Assembly: GCF_947623445.1 (NCBI RefSeq)
Contig: NC_135240.1
Coordinates: 24,304,001-24,368,000 of the forward strand
Length of the DNA: 64,000 nt
Direction of reading: 5' to 3'
From: Clavelina lepadiformis
Lineage: Eukaryota; Chordata; Ascidiacea; Aplousobranchia; Clavelinidae
Shown here: piece after piece, positions 33,702 through 46,700 of the stretch
Layout: every line of letters begins with the position of its first letter
Numbering within the stretch: the first letter of the stretch is position 1
Made by a program: the position numbers and the translations under genes
The notes under the pieces: generated by a model
The model's input: only the letters and a program-made list of their open reading frames with translations
The model's database searches: none
What the model was told of the DNA's origin: nothing

Positions 33702-34312
33702 TTAAACTTGCAAGCATTGCTGTAAAAATGCAGCATGCTGCAGGAATTTAAAGTAGTTGTTTCAAATGCACGTTTTTTTTAGTACTGCATGTTTTAAGAA
33801 TAGAAAATGTTACACACTGTTGCTACTATTCACTAGTTGCTTTGAGTGTGCTGTCAAAGCTTTGCAGTCCTACAACTTGGGTAGCTATAGGAAAAAACCT
33901 TTTGCCTGTTGGACCTTCTATTGAATTCCGAACGGTTGCTTTGAAAAAATTTTAAATGTATGTGCCAATAAAAATTAAAAACAAAGTTTCTTTGCAGTTG
34001 CAAAAGCTCCACTTCTTTGCGTAGATTACTCTTCTTTTTATTCGGTTGGATATGGTAACATAATGATCTTTGTCCTCAGACCTCATCTTTCAACGACTTA
34101 AACCAGGCAATGAGTTCCCGGGTTATCAAGCTTGTCTTTGCAACTGTTCACCAGGTGCCGTGAACAACAGCAATTGTCGTTAACGCCTTGTCCAAGTGCA
34201 TTACAACAGTAGCACCACGAGGTACTCGAACAAGACATCAATTTAGCGAGCTGCTCGTTGCACCTAGTAGAAAGTAGAGTGTTTATGGATTTTACCCTAG
34301 TTTTTCAGCTTT

Positions 34313-34401
34313 AGAAACTTTATTTTCTGCTTAGGTTTCATTAACCCATTCCGGTTAACTTTATCAGGGTTAATGAAACGTCGGTAGAAAATAAAGTTTC
34401 T
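34313..34401. repeat. long two-part inverted repeat
   Basis: The outer arms AGAAACTTTATTTTCT (34313-34328) and AGAAAATAAAGTTTCT (34386-34401) pair perfectly. The inner arms GTTTCATTAACCC (34335-34347) and GGGTTAATGAAAC (34367-34379) also pair perfectly, leaving small internal loops of 6 bases on each side and a 19-base terminal loop. It could be a decayed MITE or a transcribed hairpin. Confidence 0.75.
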
Positions 34402-35839
34402 GTTTTCACCAGTTGTGCCTTGTATTTGATGATCATTATGCCTGGTGGCAACCATAGTATATTTATTGAAGCAAGCTTACGTTTGCGAAAGCTCGTGTAG
34501 TAAAATCAATAATAAAGTTAACCTTCAAAGCATCAACCTATGTCTTGTTTTTTTTGTTTTACAGTATTTCTAAAATTGATCAGTTTAACAACATAAGTTT
34601 GGTGCGTAAAAATACAATTGCGGCGATATTCTAGACTTAGAGCTTGAGCAGGAAAGGTTGTAGGGTTGCCATAACCTCGAAATAACAACTGTTGTTAGAT
34701 TTATATACCGCAGCTGTTTCAAGTTTGTTATTGCTACCGACATCTTATAACCCCAGCTTTAATCGTGTCTTGGCACAATTTCAGCACATAGCACAATGGC
34801 ATTGTGGCTTGTGAAAAAGAGTATTTAAGGTCGTGGATTCGTGTTCACACAGTTTTGTAGCTTATGCTTCGTAAGACCACAGGAGGAATTAAAAATTTTC
34901 ACAAAAAGAACCCCGGATTCATTTGTCTCTCCCGGATGTTTGGAGAAAAGCTCCGAAATTGCGCGGATTGTGGATAAAATCCCACAATTGTGGGCTAAGT
35001 TTCGACCCTGGGCAGGCTGGGCTATATAGGCTATGTAGCCTATAGGAGTCACCAGTGGTGGGCAGTTGGTACTTTAAAAGTACCGCCGATAACGGTATTT
35101 GGCAAAAATGTACGGACGGTTCCGCTATTCGGTACTATTTCAAAAAAGTAGTTCAGTTCGGGTACTTTTTGTGTAAAAGATGGTGCTGCAAATGCAATGT
35201 TATTATTTATTATGCTCCCGATAAAGGTTACTCCAGGTCAAAACATATTTGACCTTAATTGCTTGCAATTTTACTTGACATTTCCAGATTAAAAAATAAC
35301 TACAGATGCTAAAATTAGTTCTAAGGATTAATTAACATGTAATTTTGAAAACATACTTGTTAAAATTTTGAAATAATCATGTGAAAAGTATCGAGTACCG
35401 GGACCGACTGAAATTTCTTGAAAAAAGTAATTCGGAAATATCATATCAAACGTAAAGATATATGTAAGGAATAAAATACAGAGCTAACCATTTGCGCAAA
35501 AAAAGTGGACGCATGAGCCAAATTTTCCTGGTGCATCATACCAATTATTTAGTAGGACAGTAGGGGCAGATTCAAATTCGCATAAATATGAAAATCTATT
35601 ACTGTTTCTGTTAGTACATATCTATTCTTGGGAGTCTGAACAATACTGTGAATCAGACGGTCCAATTACTACCAGTACCATTCCAACTGTGGATGCAGTT
35701 GCTTTCAATTTTGCATGAATTTTTGACTTGCAATCGTATGATATTTTTACCAGTTGATAGGTTAAGTGCAAGAAATTTATACAGCAATGTTTATACTGTA
35801 AGTAGTAAGTACTATTGATTACCATATAGAGCCCGCAGT

Positions 35840-38800
35840 ATGGAAGAAGTTGATCAAATTATTCTGCATTCATTTTTGAACATTGGATGGTATGTATGAT
35901 ATTTTCCTTAATATAAGCTAACACTTTGCAAAGAAACAACACTAAAGTTACTTATAATTGCAAAATGTTTGTCGTAGCGAGTTTGCTGAAGGTCTTAAAA
36001 GTCTAAAGCAATTAACAACAGAAGATGTCATTGAAGCTTCAGTGAAATGTATAAGAACAATAAACCCAGACTTTAAGATGTCTCATATTATGCCTCCTGG
36101 TAAGCTTTATAATGTTATTGTGATAATTTTTTTTCAATTTTGAATATTGAATAATTGTGAGTTACGTGATGTGTACTGTATGTAGTTTTTAATTTATTAT
36201 GTTTATTAGGCATGTCAGCTAGATTCAGAGTGGGCAGTGCAATAGCCCAAGCCTGTCAGAATGTTGGATACCGTGACAGTATAGGATATGAAACGTTTCT
36301 GTACTCGTCAGAGAGTGATATTCGCAAAATATTCATGTTCCTGGTGGAAAAGCTGCCAAGGAAGGAAGGTGTAAAGGAGGATGAAGGTTTGTTTTTGACA
36401 TCATATTCTACTGCATCTTCCTAAAAAATTATTTCTACGCTGTATCTACATCCTAAGGATTAGACAAAAGTAAGATTGCTTGTTCTTGGGTGTCTTGGTT
36501 CATGTCATTGAAGATTTCACTTATGCATACTAAAAATGCATGTTTATATTTTGGCGATGCAGTTCATCATGAAGTTGCATGGTCGACTTTCTTTGAGATG
36601 TTAAGCAGACTAACTAACCAATTGTATATGTTACCACAGTTTTAACTAAAAGTGATCTTCATGGTCAAACTGTTCCTCTTGGTTCCTTTCACAGTCGAAG
36701 CCACATCAGTTCTTAAACGAAGGATTGGGCAAGTTCTTCGAGAACAATGCGGCACACTGTGGATGCCTGCTTACTGCAAAGAGGATCAAAAAAGTGTTCA
36801 ATTTATCACAGAAAATGTTCACGTTCCGGCATTTAGCAAGAAAAACAAAAGTGAGTAAGGAGGATTAATTTTGTTTAAATGATAAAACTTTTAAATTTTA
36901 TCTCATTTGCTTTCATATTTCTTTCCTTTTAAGATTTTTTGCATATTTTCACATTTCAAATTTAAATCGTCTGCTTTATTTTTGTAGTTGATGCTGACAA
37001 AACTTTATTCATATATGAGCAAATTTCTCACCATGATAGACTAGTGCCATCCATACTGGAACTTAATGCAAATGGATTGGCGCAGTCCAGTGCAGCATTG
37101 ATTCAGGTATCCAATTTTTAAGGACACACAGATATTTCAAATTACACATTTCCAAAATATTTGGATCAAATGAAATTGTTTACAATTATTTGATTTCATT
37201 GTTGTACAGAAAGAAGTTTCTGGAAAGAAAGTTTTGAAAGAATCATTTCAGTGGAAGCAGCGTTGTCTTGTTCCAGGTAACTCAGCAATTGTGAGAGTTG
37301 TGATTGCTCTTGAGACTATACGTATGTTCAGTATCTTTGAATACATAGCAGTATCACAAACAAATATATAACTATCAAATGAAAGAATCAATTTATAAAC
37401 ATGTAGAGCCATAGCTTTGTTAACGTTTTCATTTGTATTAAAATTTTACAGAACTCCACAGTTATTGTGGCTTGTGAGCATTTCCTCATACTAGTTACAT
37501 GCTGTTTAGATGTTTTCCAAGTAGAATACTCTGTATTATAGTGAACAGAGTTGTTTCGTTTCAGATGACCTCTCTCTCAGTTCTAGCTTTGATGAAGTCA
37601 TTCAAGTTGTCAGTGGGCAAAGCAAGCAGAGCAAACAATCAAGATTTGCTCATGCAAAAAAGTTGCAGTTTACATCAGTTCGTAAATATAATACTGTTGT
37701 TATTGTACATGAAAATTCCTAACCAATTCATGAATCGTGTAGGATTTTCACAAATTGTACAATTCATTTGGACAGACAGAGCCTACCTTTCAAAATGTGT
37801 CAGCAGTTCGTCCATCTGTCCCAAAGAAACCAAAACATTTATCAAGAGAGCGAACAAACGACAATGCAACAAAACTTGAGTCATCCACACTTCTTCCCGA
37901 AGAAATGGCAACAACCAGAGTTGGTTTTTGATGCAAAGAATTCTTGTATATTATTTAATTATAATGACAGAATTGTTTGATATTTTTTCCATAAAATCTT
38001 ATTGACTTCCATGAAATTTGATACGTTAGATTACAGAAGTTTTACAAATTTAAGCTTTTCCTGAGGGTGGTTTCATTTAGTTACAAAATAAAAACTGAAT
38101 TCAGAATATTCAAGTAGCTGCTGTTAAAGAAAACTCATGTAACTAGTTTTACAACAACTAATAAAATAGCTTACTTGATAAGAAAGAAGCAAATTAATCT
38201 TCTTACAAAGATGATCCAACTTTTAGGAAATTGTGGAAGAACAAGTTGAGGATGGCAAGGAGATCACTGTCGAAACAGAAGAAGAACGGTTTGAAAGAGA
38301 AGAAAATGAACTGAAGGAGGTAATTTCCCAAGCAGATCAACAACAAGAAAGCAACAGAGATGAAATCAGAAATGTGGAAGCCAAAATAAAACAAGTGAGA
38401 CATATTTTATGTAAAGGCAGCAGTTAATAAAATGGTGCTGAACTTCAGGTGTTGAACGTGGTATTAGAAAGCAGTGTTGCTATGACTTCATTAGATTTAA
38501 CTCGATTTACAATTTAAACCGACTTGACTTCACTCGTATCACAAAATAAATTGACTCGACTTGACTCAAGTCAGAAAAAATGACTTGGGTACAACACTGT
38601 GACAGAGTAATATGAAAACGCATTTTCATAAATAATTTTTTAATTTTGCAGATGAAACTTGAAATTGGTGAACTTGACTCCACCATTGACGAAGAAAAAC
38701 AACAAATAAACTTGAAGGAGAAAACAGTGCACTTGCTGCCGAATGCTGAAGAAAACATAGAAAAGCTGAAGGTGTTCTATTGTTTTTATGCTCACTTGGT

Positions 38801-40051
38801 GTTAGTAGAGGAATAATTATTACGTATTGTGTTGCAATGTATGATAAGTTTCACCATTAAGCATGCAATGACCTTACCCTGGGCATACAATGATCATTAT
38901 CAGTCATTTGTTCATTAAGCCAACATCTTTTTTATTCTTTTTCGTACGATAAAGGCCCTGGTGGAGAAGAATTCACAAAGACTTATTGGGCTCGGCAAAC
39001 TCTGGGAAGAGCGAAGAGTACCTTTAATAGAAGAAATTCGTGAACTTAAACAGAGGGGCTCTGCCTCCCAGGCAAGCAATACTTGTGCATAAAAATGTTC
39101 TCATTTCCCTGATTTGCAACATTTATATTCAAATTGATCAGCTTATACTTGTGATGTTCTGAATGACTGAACAGAAATACTGTCACAGGTTGATACGGAA
39201 AGCAAGTTGGAAGAAATCAAAACACTTCGGAAAAGAATGAAAGAAGCGAGCGAGGAAACTAAGAAAAAGGAGCAGTTAATGAAACAACTGGTACGATAAT
39301 TTTTTCAAATGAATTTGTAAAAAGAGTCCTGTTAGTTTCGTCCTGAGCTTTGATTGATTTCTGGTGTGTGGTAATTGTTCTACTGCTGACAACAAGGTTC
39401 GTTTTCCTTCAGACAACTGAACTTGAATCAATGAAACGGGATGTTTCAAGGCAATCCTATACTAAGAGGATCCTGGAGATTGTTTCCAGCATTCACAAGC
39501 AACAACTACAAATTCAACGTGTTATTGCTGACACCAGAGCAGTGCAGAAGCAAATAAATCAGATGAGAGGAAGAATTGATAGAACGTTTACTGCTGCTGA
39601 TGAAATAATTTTTAAGGTGATCCTGCACTGTGTCAGGTTTAGAAATGAAATATGGTTGTTGGATGCCTGGCAATTATAAAGCTGTTGGCAGGCTGTTGGT
39701 GAAAGCTAATGTCATATTATTCATTCCAGGATGCAAAAAAAGATGTGAATGTTAAGCAGGCCTACAAGTATCTTGTTTCATTACACGATAACTGTAATGC
39801 TCTCATACAAACTGTCGAAGCTACTGGTGCAATCATGCGTGAAATTCGTGATTTGGAAGATCAGGTTAGAGACATTCAATTAGTTAACTAGCTATATTAG
39901 TCGCGCGGTTATATTGAACAAATTTTTTGCATTCAAGATCAACGCTGAAACAAAGAAGAATGCTGAGGAAAATCTTGCTAAGATTATGAAAGATTTCAAG
40001 GAAATGAAAAAGGAAAATGCAATTTTAATGAAGCAATTGAAAGAACGTTAA
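35840..40051 (+). CDS. CCDC22: CCDC22, CCC/Commander complex subunit, 15 exons, one apparent frameshift
   Basis: Exons: 35840-35889, 35978-36099, 36210-36386, 36695-36850, 36988-37106, 37210-37276, 37565-37677, 37776-37919, 38227-38394, 38652-38771, 38955-39071, 39189-39291, 39413-39616, 39730-39864, 39938-40051. Together they are 1909 bases, one more than a whole number of codons (about 635 aa; human 627). CCDC22 with CCDC93 and COMMD proteins forms the CCC complex, which recycles membrane cargo from endosomes and affects NF-kB turnover. The N-terminal NN-CH domain starts MEEVDQIILHSF and contains MSARFRVGSAIAQACQNVGY and YETFLYSSESDIR. The second half is coiled coil, with YTKRILEIVSSIHKQ, RTFTAADEIIFKDAKK and GAIMREIRDLEDQ close to vertebrate sequence. 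Exon 12 carries one surplus base near 39238-39243. Exon 11 ends at a GC donor (CAG|GCAAGC). The middle exons 7 and 8 are the least conserved. Confidence 0.88.
38472..38599. mobile_element. 128-bp MITE-like element in CCDC22 intron 9
   Basis: The ends are CAGTGTTG...CAACACTG inverted, with further partial pairing of ATGACTT and AAGTCAT. The body is rich in GACTTGACTC words. Similar GACTTGACTCG-rich sequence occurs at 58660-59105 and near 62320, so the family is dispersed. No flanking duplication is visible, so this copy is old or its true ends differ. Confidence 0.5.
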
Positions 40052-40712
40052 ATTTATGCAATTTTTTCAATCAAGTTCAATGCGAAATTTTGTTGATACT
40101 TTTCAATTTTTTGCAAAAGTAAATGTTTTAACCACATTTCAATGCAAAATAATGATGCCATTGCTGCATTCAGCAACATTTGAGCATTACCATGAGTTTA
40201 TTTGTTGCTGCGATATCTTGGTATCGCTCAGATAATTCGTATGGAACATTAATCTCCTTCTTTCTAAATGTCTTTACGCAAAATCTTCTTTCAATTTCAT
40301 ATTTGTGCAATAACTTTAACAGTGCCGATATTGTCAAAAGATTTTTCTTGTCACTGTTTATTTTTATTACAATACCTGCAGTCAAAGTATCTCATTATTG
40401 CAGACTAGTAGTAGCATGTCACCACCATTTGCTCAAATTTTCATTGTCAGGTGATTCGTATGATCTGATATGTGCTACAGCTAATATCAGTCAAGCCATA
40501 TATCCTTCTATGCTTGATGGCATATAGAACTAACTTTTTGATCGGTCAAAATCACTTTATTGTTGTTTTGATTATTTTCGCGCTCAAAATACTTTCGTTT
40601 GACTGAAGTGTTTGATTTTTTTCATTTATGTTTTAACTCATATTCGTTTCCACAGACCGCAACATGATATTAGAGTTAGACAAACTAAATTAATACTCAT
40701 GTGACTTGTAAA
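40052..40712. other. spacer between CCDC22 and PPME1
   Basis: 660 bases with the CCDC22 3' end and the PPME1 promoter. Overlapping open frames at 40170-40385 (minus) and 40180-40527 (plus, 115 codons) have no recognisable content. The spacing is far too large for the sub-100-base gaps of known tunicate operons. Confidence 0.45.
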
Positions 40713-43700
40713 ATGTCCGCACTTCAGAAACGTCTGCAGAGTAAGGGCTTACCACCACTGCCAATGTCGTCGTCGTCACATTCTAGCAGAGGCAGGTGTG
40801 TGATGATGCATAAAAATTGTAGTTTCTGTTGTTGTTGTGATAATTAATCAATGTTGATTCATTCCAATAACTTTTCTTAATCCTGTTCAGGCTACAGAAA
40901 GGAAAAAAGGATTTTTCTCTTAAGCACTGGAAAGATTACTTTGATGAGAGCAAAACAATAGAGGTTGGCTTAAGCAAGTTTAACATTTACTGCAACGGAA
41001 ACTCCGGTCCTCTCATAGTCTTTTTACATGGTGGAGGATTTTCTGGTCTAAGCTGGGCCCTTCTTACTGTGAGTGCAATGAGATAAAAGTGTGAGAATCA
41101 GGCTTGGCACAAAACCCCCATCTTTGTAGTTGATAAAACGTATCAATTGTTTTTGTAGAAACACTTGACATCATTGGTTGAATGTCGTTGTGTTGCAATT
41201 GATTTTCGGGGCCACGGAGAAACTGCAACTCATGATGATTACAATTTGTCAGCTGAGACACTGGCTGGGTAAATGTTCGGTAGGGATTTCTTACTGATTT
41301 TGCTGGAAAAGATTTTAGTTAAAAATGTTACATAGCAAGAAACATCATTTGATGAAGTCTTATCAGGTGTTGTTTTTGTGATCGCGTTTATATAAAAAAT
41401 ACAGTTAGACAACATCATAAATATAAAAATCACACAATCCTGCAGATAAGTTTGCCAAGGACATATGCCATTGCAGACTCATTTATTATCATTCTTCTTC
41501 ATTGCAGCGATGTCTGTGACATTATTAGCACTATAAGCGATCCTTCTCATCTTATTCTGATTGGGCACAGCATGGGTGGAGCAATTGCTGTGCATGCTGC
41601 AAATACCAATCGTTTGCATTCTTTGGCTGGTCTGGTAGTAATTGATGTTGTTGAAGGTAATTAGTATCATGTGAAACGTAATGTTACGTACTTGTTTGTC
41701 AAATTTGGTTTTGGCACATTGTAGATTTGCTTTGGTGCTTCATTTTACATGCCTTACAGGAAACGGCAACATTTTATAACACTTCTAATGATCTAGTGCC
41801 ATTGATGACGATGATAATACTGTAGTTTTAACATGGCAACACAGGGTTTTCATGCTGTAATTTGTTCAGGAACGGCGCTAGAATCTCTTCATACAATGCA
41901 TCATGTACTGCAAAATCGTCCAAGCTGTTTTGAGTCAATAGAAAAAGCAAATGAGTGGTGGTACGTATGGTTATTCAATAATGTCCTTCAGTTTTTTGTT
42001 CATCATTCTTTAATCATCAAGCTTGTGTGACAAGTTTTTTGATTGACTTTGTTGTAAGTTAGTTCGCAAAATGAATATTTTCTAACTGTATTTAATAAAT
42101 CAGCTTTTGCCGTTAGAGGTTGTTTAAAATATTCTTCATATTATGGCAAGCCATACTGGACAAAAGTGAAAACGGTGTTATGTAAGGTATTGGGTTGGCC
42201 AAGTGGGACAAAAAACAAGTATTTGCTGGAAATAACAAGTTAACAAAGATTGGAGTGCTGAGTTGGGATCGATGTTGGCCGAAGTGGATTGAAATGTTTT
42301 AGTCTGTCTAGGTTGGTGGCTGCAATGTACTTGCAATTTCAGGTTGGGGTTAGGCTAGCATAGAGGAAATTGTAGCACCTACACGCACGAGATTCATCAA
42401 CGTCCACGCCAAACTTTTTTGTCTCTGTATGTGATGTTTCTGTCCACTTTAGCCAACAACTCACCCACTTGGCCAACCCAATGCCTTACATGTAACGATT
42501 TTCACTTTTGTCCAATATGGCTTATCATATTAAATATCCATTTGTGTCACTACTTCTGTCTTGTAGTGTTCGGTCAGGATACATTCGAAATTTGGAATCA
42601 GCACGTGTCTCAATGATTGGACAGCTAAAAAGGTTTGTTTTTGGGTTGTGTTTTTGTCTTTCTATTGTGATATAAAGGAGTCATATTACCGGGAAAGATA
42701 TTTTAATTTTTGAACATACAAGCCCTTTATTTATTGTGAGGTAGTGTGTAATGCTTACATACAATGGTGTGTGATTGCATTATTTGGAATAATAGTGTGA
42801 GAAAATAGATCATGAAAAGGATGAACATAATGATAAGTTCTTTAGTTTGTGCCCTTTATGTTTTAGTAAATAATTTATTTGTCCATGTAACGTTCTCTCT
42901 CTTTCTAATTTGGACTGAAAACAGATTAGTTGTCTGCGCTTGGTATCTTGCTCATGCATCACATTGTTATTTAACTTGGATGTGATTTACTTAATTGAAA
43001 GCGTGATGTCACCTGGTTTGTGTAAAATCCTATAACTTTGACGTAAGTCCTGACGTTGCTTATTTTTTGACGAGTCCAAAAGTTGTTCTTTATGTGATTT
43101 ATTTCACTTGTTAATATAACATCTCTTTACTTGGTCACAAAAAACAAAGAGTGGCTTTTCATAAGTTTCTGCAGAAATTAGGCAATAAGAGCGATGTGTT
43201 ACCAGTATACCATATAATTCTTATCTGTCAGAACATGAATTATGCAAACAGCAAACTTCATGTCTTGTCTTCCAGTACAAACATTTGCCATACAATGTAA
43301 AACAGATGTACTGGTACCGGTAGGAACTACAAACAACATTCAAAGATATTTTTTAATTTGTTAGCCAAGAAAGAATCAAGAAGTAGTCATATTTTTGTAG
43401 CACATCATTTACAGTGATTTTGATTTAAAGATGCAAGATTTGTTGGTGAGGCAAATTTTTAAAAACATATGCTTTCATTCATTGTAAATATATTGCGTAA
43501 GATCTATTAGCAGTTTTACACATCTTGATTCTTTCAATTTGCAAATACTTTAGTTATCTCTTGTTATTTCTGGTAAAACATGAGCATTACTTGATTTGAT
43601 AGTGCACATTCTGATTATGCACAGCATTTAATGATAATTAATGCTATAGGGTGATTCGTAATGAAACCAGAAAGGAAAATATAACAGAATACTATGTTCC

Positions 43701-46700
43701 TCAATGAGATACAAAATAAAGTAAGATAACATTGTGTTATCAGATTGGACTCTCATATATTGGAGACATTTCCCAATATATGAGAGTTTTCATGTACACA
43801 GTTTTCATGTATCAAGTAAGAACATTAAATTATAAATAATGTATGCTGAACGATGTTCTTGCCGCAGAATTGCATTCACAAAAGGCAAAACGGTACTATT
43901 TACTTTCTGGGTATTCCAAATTTTCAGCTATTGTTATGGTTTATAACTCTTTCCTTCGGATAGTCATTGTGGAGATTATTGTTTTCATTTGCAATGTTAG
44001 AATTTTCGTTTTCCTCTTCAGAACCGTGACTATATTGTGAATGTTTGTCAATCCATTCCTTGACACTCTTCATGTCTAAGCCTTTATTGTTTGAGTAGAA
44101 ACATTTGTCTGATCCTTTTGAGTTTATCGATTGTTTTGAACTTGTTGACGGCTCAGGACTTGACTTTTGGCTTCCTGATGAAATAAGATCTGATGAGAGT
44201 TGACGATACAGGGTGCTGTGTAGTTCGGTCGGTGATTGTTTGCAGCGCTTATAAACAAGATCTTCGTGCCATTGTCCCGTTTTTGTTTTTAGTTCGCTTA
44301 AAAAAAGAGTCTGGGTTTAAACAAAGTAAATCAATTCAACTACATATAACAACAACTTTTGCTTATATCTCATATTTTATGTAAAAATTTTGCCATATTT
44401 TTTTGCCTTTATTTCACCTGTGGTATCTTCACTTTTAAAAGAATTGAATTTTTATGAAACGATTTTTTAATAGAGCAAACCTCGTGACCCTTATAAATTT
44501 CCTGTCAGGAAGTCAGTGGATCATACCAGAATTTGCTAAGTCACTCTATGGAGGACATTTAAAAGTCATTTTGAAACCGTTTGAACCACCATATCAATAA
44601 ATATTAATTGAAATAATTTTGTATGTAGTGACTTGTGCATAAGTTGTAAATGCATTGATACACATTTTATCATCCATATTGTGTAATATGAATGAGTGTG
44701 TAATATGGCATAAATGTATTGTGCTTGTAATTTAAACAAACTTGTCAGTTCAGTTTGGCGTTGATGACATAATGCTTGTATATGATATTCAAACTGATCT
44801 TACCAATCATCGTGGATTGACATATATTCATCCATTCTTTGAAGTTGAATACGAACAGCAAGTTGTGCAACTCTACGTTCTTCCCTCTGCTTAATTGCTT
44901 TATTTCTTTTTAAAACCTATTAACATAAAGACCTTGTTAAATGTTTCAAGATCTTAGTCTTTGTGATCAGAAAGGTTTTGTTCTCGCTTCCTCCGATAAA
45001 GTATCATTTATCATTTATTTTTAATCTTATGTGCTAATCTATTTCCATGCAAAACTGTATATTTTCCTTACTACAAAACATTTACCTGAAGAATTGCTGC
45101 CTTTTCCCAATCAGACAAATTTTTCAAATTCGTGAGATTTTCTGTTAATTCAATGTCCATTTTTATTTGATGACTTGTTTCACTCATAAAATCTTATTTA
45201 TGAAATTGAGCACAAGTCTAAAATGCACATAACCTGTTTGATATAATATGTTTAAACTGCCTCAAACATTTTTCATTTATTGGTCATATTAATTCACATA
45301 TCTAATATTACAAAACGCCTCAGGCACAATGTATAGAGTTATTTTACGACTTGTGCCTCTTATGTCACTAAAAATTTATTCCTCACATGAGTAAACTTGT
45401 GTTTTCAATTGTTGAATTAATTATCTGATCAGTATTTCAAGACTCACATAAAATTCAAACTAATAAAGCAAAAATTTTTCACTGCAGATTTTGCTTAGAT
45501 AGGCTTGCAGTACTGTCTCATAACATAACTTTTTCCTGTATGTTTTTCATTCAGCCAGGTCTTCTTGACTTATTAAAACCGACCTAACACTTCTGAGGGA
45601 TTTATTAATCAACGTCTCCTTCTATGAGACAGCTTCCTGTGGTGGACTCTCTTTCCTCTTAATGCAATAGTGAAAGCTTCATATGAACTTTTTTGTATAT
45701 GCTAGTTAAGTTTTTATACGGATTTGGAAATGCGCTGGCTTTTGTGCTATTACTCATTGTTTTGTGTATGAAACTGTACTGTACTATGAAACGATACTGC
45801 TTATAAATTTCATCAAAATTTTTACTAAGCGTTTAAAAGTTTTTTTTTTAATGTAATGGTGTTGTTGCCATTTTTCAATTCTGTTTTTTTTTTTTTATCA
45901 AAATTCCTTAACGTTACAATTATGTTTAACTATTTTAGAAGCTGTTAAAATAACATAACTCCTTAGCTGATATCAAAAACCTTTTCTTCAAAATTTTAGA
46001 GAGTTTTCTTACTATGTTTACTTTTTAGACAGGAATGGCAAGAACGGAAATTAATGACTGCAGAAAGGATGACCATGTCGTCACTTGCTGTGGTCAACGA
46101 AGAGGAAGAAAATAATATAGATGAAGAAAACGGCAACAGCAGGTTAATCTTAAAATTTTTTGTGTTGTAATCACGTTGTAATTTGTTATGTATGTTTATT
46201 ATGTAATTTGTAATGTGTTATAATTGTATTGTAAATTTTGAACAAAAAACGAATGATGAACGATACAATGTTGCGCATCATATGAACTTTGCCCGAAAGA
46301 CTGACTGCAAAAAATGTCATTACATATGCACCACAATTAAACGCAACTTTGCAAAGAAAATTTTGTCCGATTCATTTAATACAACAGGAAGTTATAGGAC
46401 TTTTTGACTCCTTTAACCATACTAGTCCAGTCCAATTTCTTGAAACAAAACCGTCTCAGGTTTCTGTTACATCATTATTTATACAGCCTTGATTGTACAG
46501 GTAAATACATGCATATTTAAACTAATCTACATTGTTTTTTTCAAAATCCTTAGCAAAATTGTAATTGCCTGACATTGTTGTTTAAAACAGTAACTTTTGT
46601 TTGCAAAGTTGAAATTGTTGCTGAATCTTTATAAAATACTTTAATTTTCATTTCATCCACTCAATGTCCTTGCTAGTTACAGAAAGCATTTTCTAGTTCC

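Larger units (their letters stand above)
33572..35839. other. 2.3-kb spacer between MAGT1 and CCDC22
   Basis: Contains the MAGT1 polyadenylation signal (33696-33701), a strong long hairpin at 34313-34401, and from about 35053 a stretch starting CAGTGGTGGGCAGTTGGTAC that looks like the end of a hAT-type element (no opposite end found). Short open frames near 34825-35252 do not look like genes. The CCDC22 promoter should be at the right edge. Confidence 0.45.

Noticed and set aside
33571..40713. An operon of MAGT1, CCDC22 and PPME1 with trans-splicing
   Set aside because: Gaps of about 2.3 kb and 0.66 kb are much larger than intercistronic distances in tunicate operons, and MAGT1 has its own AATAAA.
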